Part shown: one piece after another, positions 35,108 to 43,741 of the stretch
Layout: each line of letters begins with the position of its first letter
Numbering within the stretch: the first letter of the stretch is position 1
Origin: Arthrobacter sp. ISL-72
GTDB lineage: Bacteria; Actinomycetota; Actinomycetes; Actinomycetales; Micrococcaceae
NCBI RefSeq assembly: GCF_018613755.1
Contig: NZ_JAGGPP010000004.1
Coordinates: 410,890 to 474,889, forward strand
Direction: 5' to 3'
DNA length: 64,000 bases
Notes under the pieces: model-generated
The model's database searches: none
Told to the model about the DNA's origin: nothing
The model's input: only the letters and a program-made list of their open reading frames with translations
Program-made: the position numbers and the translations under genes

Positions 35108-35251
35108 TTACCGCGCCAGTGCCATCACCACCACGGCAGCGGTGGCAACGGCCAGCGCGGCCAGCCCTGCATAGGCCGTAACCCGAAGGCGCCGCCTCCG
35201 CAGCTCGCGTCGTGAATCCCGGGCGGTCATTCGACGCTTGTAGTTCCCCAT
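35108..35251 (-). CDS. 47-residue basic membrane microprotein
   Basis: 47 residues: a strongly basic N-terminus (MGNYKRRMTARDSRRELRRR) followed by one membrane helix (VTAYAGLAALAVATAAVVVM). Same strand as the two microproteins 200 bases further on. No clear ribosome site is visible before the ATG, so this is less certain than the other two. Confidence 0.5.
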   Translation of the reverse strand: MGNYKRRMTARDSRRELRRRRLRVTAYAGLAALAVATAAVVVMALAR

Positions 35252-35728
35252 GCCGCGATGGTATCCGCACAATGTTTCGGGAAAACCAAGTCAAGCAGTT
35301 TATGGCGGCCGGGCTCGTGCAGCGAGAGTCGCAGGTCAGGTCCACGCTTGCACTCGAGCTACGCCGCGGTAACTCCTACAGATAACGTGGAGCTACCGCC
35401 TAAATAGAGCAGCACTCGTTTACAGGGGGAATTGACTACTTGCTTTTCAGCGCAGATGGGCAATAGCGTTAATGGCCATTTTCCGAATTAGCCGGACCCT
35501 AATTTGCCCGAATTAAACATTTCGCGCCACGTCTAGCGCAGCTTTCAGGGGAAGGAGCATACTGATACCGCCGCCCAAATCGATGGATGATTATCCACCC
35601 GGGCGGCGCATTTCACCGGCAGTGCCCATCGGGCCGGCCCGGCATCCTGGCGAAGGTGGGGCATCCCACCCATGCTTCGCATCCCTTACCGAAAAATGGG
35701 TTCTCGGGTCTCAGAGGGTTGGAAGAAA
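35252..35728. other. Intergenic region with hairpin 35569-35608
   Basis: CGCCGCCC (35569-35576) pairs with GGGCGGCG (35601-35608), with TGGAT/ATCCA as inner stem. The rest is AT-richer than average from 35390 to 35530 and should contain the promoter of the gene at 35729. No further gene is seen. Confidence 0.5.
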
Positions 35729-36280
35729 ATGTTGCATCGCACCAAAAGAGGGTTAATTTCCATGGCCGCCGCGGCTGTCCTGGCCTTCGGGCTCGCCCCC
35801 GGCGCCGCCGTCGCACACGACGGGCACGATGGCTCCGGCAGGGGCGGCTCGGACAAGAGTGACGACTGGAAGAAGAATTCCGAGCAGCGCAGGCTGGTGA
35901 AGACGTTGCGCCATGTCACCGAGGATTACCGCTGGCTGCAGAACGCGATTGACGACGGCTATGAGAAAGCGAGTGAATGCGTCGAGAAGGCGGACGGCAG
36001 CGGGGCAATGGGGTTCCATTACCTGAAGAAGGACCTCTTGGACGACAAGACGCAGGCCCGAAAGCCGGAAGTGCTTGTTTACATGCCCAATGAGGAGGGA
36101 CGGTTCCGGCTGGTGGCCGTCGAGTTCATGTCCACGGCCATGGAGCCGCCGGAAATAGCGGGCCTGGACTTCGAAGTCGGACCGTTCCCGGGCACGTGGG
36201 CCCGGCACGCATGGGTCTGGAAGGACAACCCGGATGGCATGTTCGCCGCATACAACCCGGACCACAAGTGCCCGAAATAA
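35729..36280 (+). CDS. Conserved secreted protein of unknown function
   Basis: 183 residues with a Sec signal (MAAAAVLAFGLAPGAAVA at residues 12-29). The mature part contains GAMGFHYLKKDLLDD, KPEVLVYMP and a C-terminal HAWVWKDNPDGMFAAYNPDHKCP. I recall similar HxW/NPxGxF proteins in many bacteria, none with a known function. A His/Asp-rich stretch after the signal (HDGHDGSG) could bind metal. ATG 35729 follows GGAAGAAA. It converges on the gene at 36398. Confidence 0.7.
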   Translation: MLHRTKRGLISMAAAAVLAFGLAPGAAVAHDGHDGSGRGGSDKSDDWKKNSEQRRLVKTLRHVTEDYRWLQNAIDDGYEKASECVEKADGSGAMGFHYLKKDLLDDKTQARKPEVLVYMPNEEGRFRLVAVEFMSTAMEPPEIAGLDFEVGPFPGTWARHAWVWKDNPDGMFAAYNPDHKCPK

Positions 36281-36328
36281 CAGCCCGGCCCTAGCGCCGA
36301 TCTGTCACAGCTGAAGGTCATATCTCAT

Positions 36329-36382
36329 GGTGGGCGGCACCGGCCGGACCGCGGTGCCGTCCATCCTTCAAAACCGCCCACC
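36329..36382. terminator. Bidirectional terminator between convergent genes
   Basis: GGTGGGCGG (36329-36337) pairs with CCGCCCACC (36374-36382), and GCACCG (36337-36342) with CGGTGC inside. It lies in the 117-base space between convergent stops. Confidence 0.65.
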
Positions 36383-36397
36383 CATTACAAACGCGCG

Positions 36398-36967
36398 TCA
36401 GGACTTCGCGGTGATGAGCGCCTTCTGCAGGAGCGGAACCAGCTTGCTGTTCCGGCCCCAGACGGGGTCGAAGATCTGCAGTTCCCAGCACTCGGCCAGG
36501 GTCTTGGCGAGCGTCTCGTTGGTCCAGTCAGTGTAGGTTTCGTGGGCGTAGGAGGGCCCGCCGGAGCTGCCCAGCCAGGTGAACTCGCGGGTTCCGTCCA
36601 AGCCCACGCAGATCTGGCCGCTGCCGGATTCGCCCGGGGGAAACACCAGTACCACCAGGTCGGTTTCCACCAGCACTGCCGAGATGATGGCCGCCGACTG
36701 CTCGGTGCAGCGCCCGGTCACAAAGGCGCGCTGCCCTTGGCCCCCGGACATCTCGGCTCCGGGCTGTGAGTCGTCGGTCAGGAAGCCAAGCCGGTTGATC
36801 AGAGCCAGTGCTTCGCTCATCGGGCCGTTCTCGCCGGCGTACTGGGGTGCGGTGTAGCCGGGCACGTAGCTGAGGGAACCCTCGAGCCAGCGTGCAGTCA
36901 GTTCACAAGCGCCTTCGAGCGTGGTGCAGTTGCGCCACGCCTCCTCGTCGGGGACACCTTCAAACAT
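36398..36967 (-). CDS. Hypothetical protein, possibly DUF6919-like
   Basis: 189 residues, no signal or membrane segment. The first half (GACELTARWLEGSLSYVPGYTA, then SEALALINRLGFLTDDSQPG) resembles a small domain family seen in streptomycetes, from memory DUF6919. ATG 36967 follows AAGGAG at eight bases. It converges with the secreted protein gene and is followed by the protease locus on the same strand. Function unknown. Confidence 0.6.
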   Translation of the reverse strand: MFEGVPDEEAWRNCTTLEGACELTARWLEGSLSYVPGYTAPQYAGENGPMSEALALINRLGFLTDDSQPGAEMSGGQGQRAFVTGRCTEQSAAIISAVLVETDLVVLVFPPGESGSGQICVGLDGTREFTWLGSSGGPSYAHETYTDWTNETLAKTLAECWELQIFDPVWGRNSKLVPLLQKALITAKS

Positions 36968-37083
36968 GGGCTGTCTCCTTACATTCCCCAATGGTCACTT
37001 GCCGAAATGTATCACTGCTCACATCCGAACCATTCAGTAACTTCCGTAACAATGCTGTTCGAGGAGCAGGCTTAAAGACCGCT

Positions 37084-39588
37084 TCAGGGCCTCGACGCAT
37101 AGCGGTACATAAAGGCCGCCATCTGGTCCCGCAGGATGGAGGCGGACGGCCGGAACGTGCGCGTCCCGTCGCTTTCCGGCCAGCCCTGGGAGATGTCCAT
37201 CTTCCACAGCCAGGAGATCTCCTTGTAGAAGGGATGTCCCACGGAAATATCGGCGAAGGGTGACTGCGCCAGCGGGACAAAATCCGGGGATCCGGCGTGG
37301 CGGTACAGGAAGGCTGCCATCTGGTCGCGGTTGACGGTCTGTGCGGGGCGGAACGTGCGGGTGCCGTCCGGTTCCACCCAGCCGTTGCTGATGCCTGCCA
37401 CGGACAGCCAGGCGATTTCCTTGTAGAAGCCGTGCTGGGTGGAGACGTCGGTAAAGGGTGATGTGGCGGGCGATTCGAAGTCCGGGCTGCCCGCCAGCCG
37501 GTACAGGAACGCCGCCATCTGGTCACGGTTGACGGGCTGGGCGGGACGGTAGGTACGTGTCCCGTCTGCCTCGGTCCAGCCGTTGCTGATTCCGGCAGAG
37601 GCCATCCAGTTGATCTCGTCGACGAAGGGAGTGCCCGGGCCCACGTCGGCGAACGCCGGGCCGGGCACCACGGAAACCGCGGCAGATTCGGCGGTGGCCG
37701 TTCCGTAGCCGGACTTGGTTCCGGTCACCTTCACGGTGATGGCGGCTTCCAGGTCGGCGTCGACCAGTTTGTAGTTCGTTGCTGTGGCACCCGTGATGGC
37801 TGTCCCGGAGCGGTACCACTGGTAGGCAAAGGAGTCCGGGGCCGGTGTCCAGGTGCCGGGAAGTGCGGTCAGGGTGGAGCCCACCGCGGGAGCTCCGGAG
37901 ATGGACGGAACTGCGGCGATGAGGGAGCCTTTGAATGTCAGGCTCCACTGGGTCTCTGCGCCGGCAGCGAGGATGTAGTCCGGCTTCGCCCGGGCCGTCA
38001 CGGTGACCGTGCCGGAGCCGGGGTATGTGCCCGCTTTGATCACCGTGCTGCCCGCGAGGTACTCCACGCCTTCCGTCACCGGGACCGTGTAGCTGTCCCC
38101 GGCGGTGCCGTCCTTGTCCGTGAAGACCACCGGCGACGGCGTGACAACGGTGGGGGTCTTCACGCCCACCGCTTTGGCGGCGTCCACCAGGCCGGCCCCG
38201 CAGCCTCCGGTGCAGGTTCCGGGGAGGGGCCGTGCGGTGTCCTTGAGCTGCTGCTCCGCGCTTGCGGGGGTCATGCCGCTGCCGCCTGCGGACATCATCA
38301 GTGCTGCCACCCCGGACACGTGCGGGGCAGCCATGGAGGTTCCCTGCGAATAGGCGTAGTTTTCCGCTACCGGCCCGTAGCTGCCGCTGTTCAGGGTGGA
38401 AGCGATCCCGTTCTGCGCGCTCTGGGACATGTCGCCGCCGGGGGCGGTGACGTCGACGGCGTCGCCGTAGTTGGAGTACGGCGCCCGGCTGCCGTTACGA
38501 CTGCTGGCGGCCACCGTGATGACGTTCCTGCAGTTGGCCGGGCTGGAGTCGGCTGCCGGCCGGTCTGAGTTCCCGGCGGCGACCACCACGGCAGCGCCTG
38601 CTTTGTAGGCGAAATCGATGGCGTTCTGGTAGGTGGCCGAGCAGGGAACAATACCGCCCAGGCTCAGGTTGATGACCCGGGCGCGGTTGCGGTTGGCGGG
38701 AACACCGGAGACGCTGCCGCCCGCGGCCCAGATGATGGAGTCCGCAATGTCCGAGGTGTAGCCACCGCAGGCGCCCATGGCCCGGACGGGCAGGAGCTTG
38801 GCTTCCGGGGCCACGCCGGTGACGCCCTTGCCGTTGTTCGCGACGGCGGCCACGGTTCCGGCCACATGTGTGCCGTGCCAGGACGAGGGGTCTCCCGTGG
38901 TGCCGGCCCCGCACTGGCCGTCGGAAGTCCAGTCGCCTTCGTCGCGGGGGTTGGCGTCGCGCCCGTCGGAGTCGCGCGCCGCGGAGGCGACTGAAATCAT
39001 GTCGTAGCCGGGCAGCACGTTGGGGTTGAGGTCGCTGTGGTCGGTAATGCCGGTATCAACGACGGCGACGACGGTGCCCGCACCTTTGCTGACGGGCCAG
39101 GCGGCGGGCAGGCGGATCCCGGCGGTCTCCTCCCACAGGTGCCACTGCAGGGGATAGTAGGGATCGTTCGGATCGGCCAGGGGGAACATCCGGGCATCCG
39201 GCTCGGCGAACTCGATGTCGGCGTCGGACTGGAGGGTTTCCACCGCCCGGTCAACTTCGGCGGATGTCAGGGCACGGTCCGCCCGGAGGACGCGGGAGCC
39301 GCCGGCCGTGCCGCGGACCTCCTTTACGCCGACGCCGAGTTTCTTCGACACCCGGCCGTAGGATGCATTCCGCTCGGCCGCACTGGCGTTGGCCTTTTCC
39401 TTGAATCCCACAATGAACTGATCGGTGGGCATGTCCCGAGCTGCGGAGGGAGCTGAATGCGGCGCCGCCGGCAGCGGACGTTCATCGGCTGCCGCGGCAG
39501 GAGGAACGATGGCTGCCGCACCCACCAAGGCGGCCACAGCGGCAAGGACTAGCCGGGAGGACGCATGCATCCTCAGCGCACTAAACAT
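37084..39588 (-). CDS. Secreted S8 serine protease with SLH-like repeats
   Basis: 834 residues from ATG 39588, chosen because it matches the start of the paralogue at 42540 (MF.ALR). A Sec signal and inhibitor-like propeptide lead to a subtilisin domain with Asp in VVAVVDTGITDHSD, His in SSWHGTHVAGT and Ser in GTSMAAPHVSG. Then follow one copy of the 77-residue module found ten times in the giant protein (VVFTDKDGTAGDSYTVP), an Ig-like module (YQWYRSGTAITGATA) and three SLH-like repeats (GISNGWTEADGTRTYRP, NRDQMAAFLYRLAGSPDF). Probably held at the cell surface. Confidence 0.88.
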   Translation of the reverse strand: MFSALRMHASSRLVLAAVAALVGAAAIVPPAAAADERPLPAAPHSAPSAARDMPTDQFIVGFKEKANASAAERNASYGRVSKKLGVGVKEVRGTAGGSRVLRADRALTSAEVDRAVETLQSDADIEFAEPDARMFPLADPNDPYYPLQWHLWEETAGIRLPAAWPVSKGAGTVVAVVDTGITDHSDLNPNVLPGYDMISVASAARDSDGRDANPRDEGDWTSDGQCGAGTTGDPSSWHGTHVAGTVAAVANNGKGVTGVAPEAKLLPVRAMGACGGYTSDIADSIIWAAGGSVSGVPANRNRARVINLSLGGIVPCSATYQNAIDFAYKAGAAVVVAAGNSDRPAADSSPANCRNVITVAASSRNGSRAPYSNYGDAVDVTAPGGDMSQSAQNGIASTLNSGSYGPVAENYAYSQGTSMAAPHVSGVAALMMSAGGSGMTPASAEQQLKDTARPLPGTCTGGCGAGLVDAAKAVGVKTPTVVTPSPVVFTDKDGTAGDSYTVPVTEGVEYLAGSTVIKAGTYPGSGTVTVTARAKPDYILAAGAETQWSLTFKGSLIAAVPSISGAPAVGSTLTALPGTWTPAPDSFAYQWYRSGTAITGATATNYKLVDADLEAAITVKVTGTKSGYGTATAESAAVSVVPGPAFADVGPGTPFVDEINWMASAGISNGWTEADGTRTYRPAQPVNRDQMAAFLYRLAGSPDFESPATSPFTDVSTQHGFYKEIAWLSVAGISNGWVEPDGTRTFRPAQTVNRDQMAAFLYRHAGSPDFVPLAQSPFADISVGHPFYKEISWLWKMDISQGWPESDGTRTFRPSASILRDQMAAFMYRYASRP

Positions 39589-39759
39589 TTCATGCATCCT
39601 ATGGTCCGTGCTTTGCCCCCACTGGACGCGGGATCGGAGCGTCACCGCGTCCATCCCAATTCTAACAACTACCTACTCGCTGCTCATAGGACTCAACAGG
39701 AAACAGCTGTAACGGGTAAAGCAGCTTTTCCCCGCCTATGGGAGCGGGAGGCGATTCCC

Positions 39760-42540
39760 TTAGGGCAGGTGGCGGTAACGGTACATGAAGGCAGCCATCT
39801 GGTCCCGCAGGATGGAGGACCCGGCCCGGAAGGTCTTGGTCCCGTCCGATTCCGTCCAGCCTTTGCTGATGCCGTTTTTGGCCAGCCAGGAGATCTGTTT
39901 GTAGAAGTTGTGTGTGGTGGGGATGTCCGCGAACGGGGACACGGCTTCCGGGACGTAGTCGGGCGATCCGGCGTGGCGGTAGATGAAGGCTGCCATCTGG
40001 TCGCGGTTGACCGTGGCCGCCGGGCGGAACGTCCAGGTGTCGTCGGCCTCCTTCCAGCCCTCGCTGATCTTCTCGCTCGACAGCCAGGAGATCTGCTTGT
40101 AGAAGTTGTGCGTGGTGGGCACGTCAGAGAACGGCGACTGGGCCGGCGGGACGAACTCCGGGCTGCCGGCCAGCCGGTACAGGAAGGCCGCCATCTGGTC
40201 GCGGTTCACCTGCTGGGCCGGCTTGAACAGGCGCTGTCCGTTTTCGGTCCAGCCCTCGGTGATCCCGTTCAGGGCCAGCCAGTTAATCTCCGTGGAGAAG
40301 GCGGAGGCCGACGTGATGTCGTTGAAGATGATGGGGTCGAACAGGTGGCCCCACGCGGAAACGTGCCCCTCCACAAGAGCGTAGCCCCCGGTAGCCCGGG
40401 CCATCACTCCGACGTTGCCGGTGCCAGGGTAGGTTCCTGCAGGGACGACGTTTCCGGCCACCAGGTACTCCACCCCTACGGCCGCGGGGACTGTGTAGGT
40501 GTCATTGGGGGTTCCGATTTTGTCGGTGAACTGAACGGGCACCGGCATTGCCCCCGTGGCCACGACGGCCGTTTCTTCACTGGTGCGCTCCGCCGAGACC
40601 CACTCGGCCTTGGTGCCCGTAACGCGGAGTCTGAGGGTCTTCCCCTTGTCGTCGGCGGTCACCGTGTAGGTGGCGGCAGTGGCCCCGGGAATCGCGTTGC
40701 CGGCCCTGAGCCATTGGTAGGAAAGGGTGACCCCTTCCGGTTGCCACGTCCCTGTGTATGCGGACAGTTGGCTTCCAACAATGGCTTGGCCGTAGATCAT
40801 CGGGTCGTATGGGGCGGTTACCAAGGCCACCACCGGCGCCGTCGGCGCCGACGTGAAAGTCACGCTGCTCCCGAAAAACCGGCTCGCGGTGACGGTCGCA
40901 GTCAGGGTTGTCCCGACGTCGGCCGGTTGTACCTGATAGCTCGCCGTCTGGGCCCCCTGGATGGGGGTGCCGTTCCGGCGCCACTGGTAGGAAAGATCGA
41001 TATCACTGGGGGTCCAGCTGCGGGCGTCGGCGTAAAGGGTGTAGTTGACGGCGGCCTGTCCATTAATGGTCGGCGTGCTTCCGACAATTTCGCGGTCGGT
41101 CTTGAAGTTGAGTGCCGCGGTTGCGTCCAGCACGCCGCTTCCGCACGTTTTGGTGACGCACGCCCAGGCGTACTTCCTGGAGGTCGTTTTCAGGCGCGCT
41201 TCCACGTTTGCCGGAGTGGCCAGGTCTCCCAGCCGTGCCATGAGCAAGGCGGCGAGTCCGGAGGCGTGCGGGGCGGCCAGGGAGGTCCCTTCGGAGAAGG
41301 CGTAGGTTTCCGCCGCGGGCGTCTGCGTGCCGGTGTTGAAGGCCACCACAATGCCGTCTTCCGTTGCCTGGCTCATGTCCCCGCCTGGTGCCGCGAAGTC
41401 AACGTTGGACCCGTAGTTGGAGTACGGCGCTAACTGCCCGGAGCGGGCAATGGCGGCCACCGAGATCACGTTCTGGCAGTTGGCAGGGCTTGATTCCTCA
41501 GCCGGCACGTTCTCGTTGCCGGCGGCCACCACCACTGCTGCTCCGGTGTTGTAGGCGAAGTCGATGGCATTCTGGAAGGTTGGCGAGCAGGGCTGGGTGC
41601 CGCCGAGGCTCAGGTTGATCACCCGGGCAGGGGTGGGGTTTGAGGGCAGGCCGGCGATGCTTCCGCCGGCGGCCCAGATGACGCCGTCGGTGATGTCGGA
41701 CAGATAGCCGCCACACGGGCCCAGGGCACGGACGGGCAGGATCTTCGCGGCGGGTGCAACTCCGGAGATGCCTTTGCTGTTGTTCGCGGCGGCAGCGATG
41801 GTGCCGGCAACCTGGGTGCCGTGCCAGGAGGATGGACTGGCGGGCGCGCCGTCGCCGCACATGCCGGCCGGTGTCCAGTCTCCTTCGTCTCGGGGGTTGG
41901 CATCGCGGCCGTTGGAGTCCCGGGAGTAGGCGGGGTCGAACATCATGTCGAAGCCGGGGAGCACGTTCGCGTCGAGGTCCGAGTGGCCGGTGATCCCGGT
42001 GTCGATCACGGCCACCACCGCGCCGGCACCTTTGGTGGCGTTCCAGGCATCGGTCACGTTCATCGAGCCGGCAGCGCCTCCGCTGTGGAGGCCCCACTGC
42101 AGCGGGTAGTACGGGTCGTTCGGGATTGCTGCCGCGTACATCCGGGTGTCCGGCTCGGCATATTCGACGGCGGGATCGGCCGTCAGCGCGGCCAGCGCCT
42201 TTTGGGTTTCACCGGAATCGAGGGTGCGGTCGGCACGCAGGACGCGGGCACCGGCCGAGGTCCCGCGGAGGTCGTTCACCGGGACACCGACGTCCCTGGT
42301 GACCCTGCTGTAGGCCTCTGTCCGGAGTGCTGAGCTGCCGGCGGCCGTGGCCTTGAACTTAACGATGAACTGGTCGGTTGCCACGCTTGGGTTCCCGGGC
42401 CGCGCCGCGGCCGGAGCAACTGGGAGGGCAGGCGTATCGTCGGCCACAGCCGGCAAGGGAACCGCCGAGCCGCACAGCAGTGCCACAACGGTTGGAATCA
42501 GGAGACGGGAGGACAGACGTGTCCGCAGCGCGTGAAACAT
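39760..42540 (-). CDS. Second secreted S8 serine protease with SLH-like repeats
   Basis: 926 residues, paralogous to the preceding protease. Catalytic Asp in VVAVIDTGITGHSD, His in SSWHGTQVAGT, Ser in GTSLAAPHASG. The middle carries two Ig-like modules (LSYQWRRNGTPIQGA, LSYQWLRAGNAIPGA) and a diverged copy of the 77-residue module (VQFTDKIGTPNDTYTVP). Three SLH-like repeats close the protein. It starts at ATG 42540 and shows a Sec signal ending near ALPAVA. The two proteases are separated by 170 bases and may be an ancient tandem duplication. Confidence 0.88.
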   Translation of the reverse strand: MFHALRTRLSSRLLIPTVVALLCGSAVPLPAVADDTPALPVAPAAARPGNPSVATDQFIVKFKATAAGSSALRTEAYSRVTRDVGVPVNDLRGTSAGARVLRADRTLDSGETQKALAALTADPAVEYAEPDTRMYAAAIPNDPYYPLQWGLHSGGAAGSMNVTDAWNATKGAGAVVAVIDTGITGHSDLDANVLPGFDMMFDPAYSRDSNGRDANPRDEGDWTPAGMCGDGAPASPSSWHGTQVAGTIAAAANNSKGISGVAPAAKILPVRALGPCGGYLSDITDGVIWAAGGSIAGLPSNPTPARVINLSLGGTQPCSPTFQNAIDFAYNTGAAVVVAAGNENVPAEESSPANCQNVISVAAIARSGQLAPYSNYGSNVDFAAPGGDMSQATEDGIVVAFNTGTQTPAAETYAFSEGTSLAAPHASGLAALLMARLGDLATPANVEARLKTTSRKYAWACVTKTCGSGVLDATAALNFKTDREIVGSTPTINGQAAVNYTLYADARSWTPSDIDLSYQWRRNGTPIQGAQTASYQVQPADVGTTLTATVTASRFFGSSVTFTSAPTAPVVALVTAPYDPMIYGQAIVGSQLSAYTGTWQPEGVTLSYQWLRAGNAIPGATAATYTVTADDKGKTLRLRVTGTKAEWVSAERTSEETAVVATGAMPVPVQFTDKIGTPNDTYTVPAAVGVEYLVAGNVVPAGTYPGTGNVGVMARATGGYALVEGHVSAWGHLFDPIIFNDITSASAFSTEINWLALNGITEGWTENGQRLFKPAQQVNRDQMAAFLYRLAGSPEFVPPAQSPFSDVPTTHNFYKQISWLSSEKISEGWKEADDTWTFRPAATVNRDQMAAFIYRHAGSPDYVPEAVSPFADIPTTHNFYKQISWLAKNGISKGWTESDGTKTFRAGSSILRDQMAAFMYRYRHLP

Positions 42541-42655
42541 CGCGAAATCCTAGGTGCCGAGCGTCGACCCCCAGGAGCCGGTACGCAGGAGGAAAAGAGA
42601 CCGCGAGTTCCGCGTCAAGCATGATTGTAACAACGACTTGATTTATAGCTAGTCC

Positions 42656-43378
42656 CTAGGGAAGCTTCGCCCCCGCCAGCGCCTCGCCAACGACGTCAGC
42701 GAGGTGCTGGTGGCCAGCGTCGTTCGGGTGAACGTTGTCTTTCGTGATCATCTCCGGGTGGCCTTCCAGTGGGGCGCCGATGGAAACGAACGAGCCACCG
42801 GCGGCAGTCACTCCGGCCCTGACCGCCTCGCCGAACGCCGCCGAATCGGGCTGCGGGGACTCGGCCGCCCAAATGGGGTTCAACGCAATAATCTTCGCGG
42901 CAGAGAGACCGGCGCGGAGCTTACTGAACACGGCGGTGACGTTGGACGCCAGGTCCGGGGTGAGCGCCGCACCATCGTTCCGGCCGCCCGCAACGATCAC
43001 AACATCAGGCTTGGACTCTATGGCCTTGTCCGCCATTGTCAGGTAGTTCGGGCAGACCTCGGCGCCGCAAGCGTTGACGCCTCCGCTGGCGATGGTCTTC
43101 AGGTATCCGGTCCCGCCACGGCCAAGATTTACTGCACTCCAGTTGTTCTTCGCAGACAGAAGCTTGACCCAACCGTGCTGATTGGTGGCACCGGCTCCGG
43201 CTGTGTACGACTCACCAATGAAGGTCACCTTCACGGCCTTGGATGTCACGGACTCGGAGGCACGTGTACGGGCAGCCTCCAACGCATGCTGGACCTTGTC
43301 GGACACGGGCGGCGGCGCCGGGGTGCTGCATCCGGCCAGGGCAAGAGCGGCAACAGCAAACAATGCAAAGCGTTTCAA
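42656..43378 (-). CDS. SGNH/GDSL-family hydrolase lipoprotein
   Basis: 240 residues with lipobox LAGC (Cys 17). The four SGNH blocks are visible: FIGESYTAG with the nucleophile Ser, LGRGGTGYL, GGRNDGA and VHPNDAGH with the catalytic Asp/His pair. Likely an esterase or acetyl-transfer enzyme acting on envelope glycans or lipids. It lies between the second protease and the giant repeat protein, on the same strand, so it may modify the same surface layer. Confidence 0.87.
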   Translation of the reverse strand: MKRFALFAVAALALAGCSTPAPPPVSDKVQHALEAARTRASESVTSKAVKVTFIGESYTAGAGATNQHGWVKLLSAKNNWSAVNLGRGGTGYLKTIASGGVNACGAEVCPNYLTMADKAIESKPDVVIVAGGRNDGAALTPDLASNVTAVFSKLRAGLSAAKIIALNPIWAAESPQPDSAAFGEAVRAGVTAAGGSFVSIGAPLEGHPEMITKDNVHPNDAGHQHLADVVGEALAGAKLP

Positions 43379-43741
43379 GGAAGTCCCCCCTTAGAGACGT
43401 GATTGAGCCTGATGACGGATTAAGGCGCCGAAGACGGAGCAACCTGTCAACGCCAGATCCGCAAATTGCTTCGATCAGCCGGCGGTCGCCGCCATGGATC
43501 GTTGTGCATCAGAGTCATCTTGTACCGAGGGTAGGTTTGCAAATTGCTCCGCACCCGAGTGGTGGCTACTTGTTTTAGGCGCGACACTACTGGCGCTCTG
43601 ATGGACTGGAAAGCCTGCGGGGCAGCAGTGGTCAAGGTGAGGAGCTAGCCCCCGGGCTGACTAACCCATGGAAGCAGGCGGCAGTCCGCTTTGTGTTGGG
43701 CACAGCTGTAAGCGGACCGCCGAGCTTATAGTAAGCCAGGC
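43379..43741. other. Intergenic region with MBL-gene remnant and hairpin
   Basis: No intact gene. 43601-43639 matches 48383-48421 inside the MBL hydrolase gene at 35 of 39 positions in the same orientation. A hairpin (GTCCGCTT 43684-43691 with AAGCGGAC 43710-43717, inner TGTG/CACA) may terminate the giant gene. The rest is featureless. Confidence 0.6.
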
